This document shows, piece by piece, positions 41,349 to 41,976 of a DNA stretch of 41,976 nucleotides. Below the pieces are notes generated by a model, which saw only the letters and a list, made by a program, of their open reading frames with translations, did no database searches and was not told the DNA's origin. Source of the DNA: Chloroflexota bacterium (GTDB lineage Bacteria > Chloroflexota > Dehalococcoidia > UBA2979); the NCBI GenBank assembly GCA_016875635.1, contig VGPD01000016.1:1-41976 (forward strand), read 5' to 3'. Every line of letters starts with the position of its first letter. Within the stretch, counting starts at the first letter, position 1. The position numbers and the translations under genes were made by a program.

Positions 41349-41808
41349 GGGCGGTGGCTCCTGTCTGTTCCGGCACGAATACCCACAGCCGGAGCAACGT
41401 GAAATTCCAGATAATCACGGTGGCGATGCTCGCCCCCTGGGCGGTCGCAAGCGCCCTCGACGAGTCTCCGGCGACCGTGTGCACGATCAAGAATACGAGG
41501 GCGGAGACGCCGGCGCTGGAGGCGAAGGTCACAGCGAACCGCGTCACTGTCCCCCTCGAGTCCCCGACGTGTTGTCCACGGAACGCCACGCGTGAGTTCA
41601 ATACATAGGCGAGCACCGAGTTCACGACGTATGCCGTGGTGGAGGCGGACGTCGCAGCGACTCCGCTCCGCCAGCCGAACGTGGACACCATCGCGCCAAA
41701 CAGGGCGAGGTTGAGCGACGTGGTGAGGCCCCCGATGGCAAGGTATCCGACGAACTGACGGATCCCCGGGGGCAAGGTGTTGAAGCGAGTCAGCACCAGC
41801 TCCTCCAT
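41338..41808 (-). CDS. GtrA-family membrane protein
   Basis: 156 residues, four membrane helices. The family start IRQFVGYLAIGGLTTSLNLALF and AYVVNSVLAYVLNSRVAFRG are present, with TRFAVTFASSAGVSALVFLI and IWNFTLLRLWVFV. GtrA proteins help move polyprenyl-phosphate sugars across the membrane; the mycobacterial homologue Rv3789 lies just before dprE1 and dprE2, the same order as here. No strong ribosome site lies at the ATG chosen; the frame is open 47 codons upstream but that part is unlike the family. Confidence 0.8.
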   Translation of the reverse strand: MEELVLTRFNTLPPGIRQFVGYLAIGGLTTSLNLALFGAMVSTFGWRSGVAATSASTTAYVVNSVLAYVLNSRVAFRGQHVGDSRGTVTRFAVTFASSAGVSALVFLIVHTVAGDSSRALATAQGASIATVIIWNFTLLRLWVFVPEQTGATAHAR

Positions 41809-41875
41809 CGTCGGGCCGTAGGGCGCACTTCGATGGTACTGCGAGGCGCTCCTGCACTGAGGGTGACGGGCATCG

Positions 41876-41975
41876 TCACCGCGGCGGTGAAACCGGCCTG
41901 ACGCCCTGGGCCTGCTCGGCTGTCGATAGCACCCGGAACAGTCGCACATGGGCGGTCGGGACGTCTGCCACGAAC
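41876..41975 (-). CDS. C-terminal end of an unknown gene entering from beyond the window
   Basis: A minus-strand frame runs in from the right edge for 32 codons (FVADVPTAHVRLFRVLSTAE) to TGA at 41876. Third positions are mostly G or C, as in the real genes. No family recognised; it could be the last residues of a gene upstream of gtrA, or chance. Confidence 0.3.
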   Translation of the reverse strand, partial: FVADVPTAHVRLFRVLSTAEQAQGVRPVSPPR

Positions 41976-41976
41976 G

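Noticed and set aside
1-41976. CRISPR arrays, insertion sequences, prophage genes or attachment sites
   Set aside because: No regularly spaced repeats, transposase, integrase or phage structural genes were seen; tRNA ends show no nearby duplicate.

Overview
This is a 42 kb stretch of a high-GC bacterial chromosome. It holds about 41 protein genes, counting broken ones, and four tRNA genes that encode their own CCA end. Family content (six CaiB/BaiF CoA transferases, a heliorhodopsin, a B12-binding MerR photoreceptor, SipW-type surface proteins, a DprE1/DprE2/GtrA set) fits a monoderm lineage such as Chloroflexota, perhaps Dehalococcoidia-like, or a deep Actinomycetota relative. The sequence alone cannot settle this; no rRNA is present.

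Layout. (1) 1-6.8 kb, + strand: a tightly coupled acyl-CoA operon with a cyclase end, two pairs of family III CoA transferases, a hotdog hydratase-like protein and a crotonase-fold protein. It closes at a 16-bp-stem bidirectional terminator. (2) 6.9-10 kb, - strand: an SCP2-like protein, an FmdB zinc ribbon and two paralogous ferritin-fold proteins; a divergent MFS carrier follows. (3) 11.6-14.3 kb: a 2,3-cDPG-synthetase-like gene split by an in-frame amber codon, and an APC permease. (4) 14.4-18.2 kb: a DosR/DevR-like stress locus with universal stress protein, NarL-type regulator, PAS kinase, a frameshifted Hsp20 and the first 43 codons of a carbamate kinase. (5) 18.2-24.3 kb: yajQ, tRNA-Leu, a third CoA-transferase pair, a crotonase and two MaoC-type proteins, then trmH. 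(6) 24.5-32.7 kb: a secreted fasciclin protein, then a light-response island of DICT protein, heliorhodopsin, an unknown 106-aa protein, a DUF2236 haem oxygenase-like protein, a CarH-type regulator and a photolyase, followed by decaying genes. (7) 34-38 kb: a surface-protein module with a SipW-type signal peptidase fused to a large extra domain, two small paralogous exported proteins and an RTX-repeat protein. (8) 38-42 kb: two tRNAs, a glycerophosphodiesterase and a gtrA-dprE1-dprE2 set.

Two themes stand out. The first is active/inactive pairing: each of the three CoA-transferase pairs has one member with the catalytic Asp and one without, and the ferritin-fold pair has one member with all six iron ligands and one with a single ligand. 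The second is a duplicated promoter/operator upstream of both heliorhodopsin and the CarH-type gene. It suggests that a B12 photoreceptor controls a rhodopsin, a possible retinal-forming oxygenase and DNA repair together.

Several genes are broken (amber codon at 12163; frameshifts near 17925, 34260 and 41100; multi-frameshift cupredoxin remnant near 31.4-31.7 kb). Some of these may be assembly errors, but the cupredoxin and carbamate-kinase remnants look like true decay.
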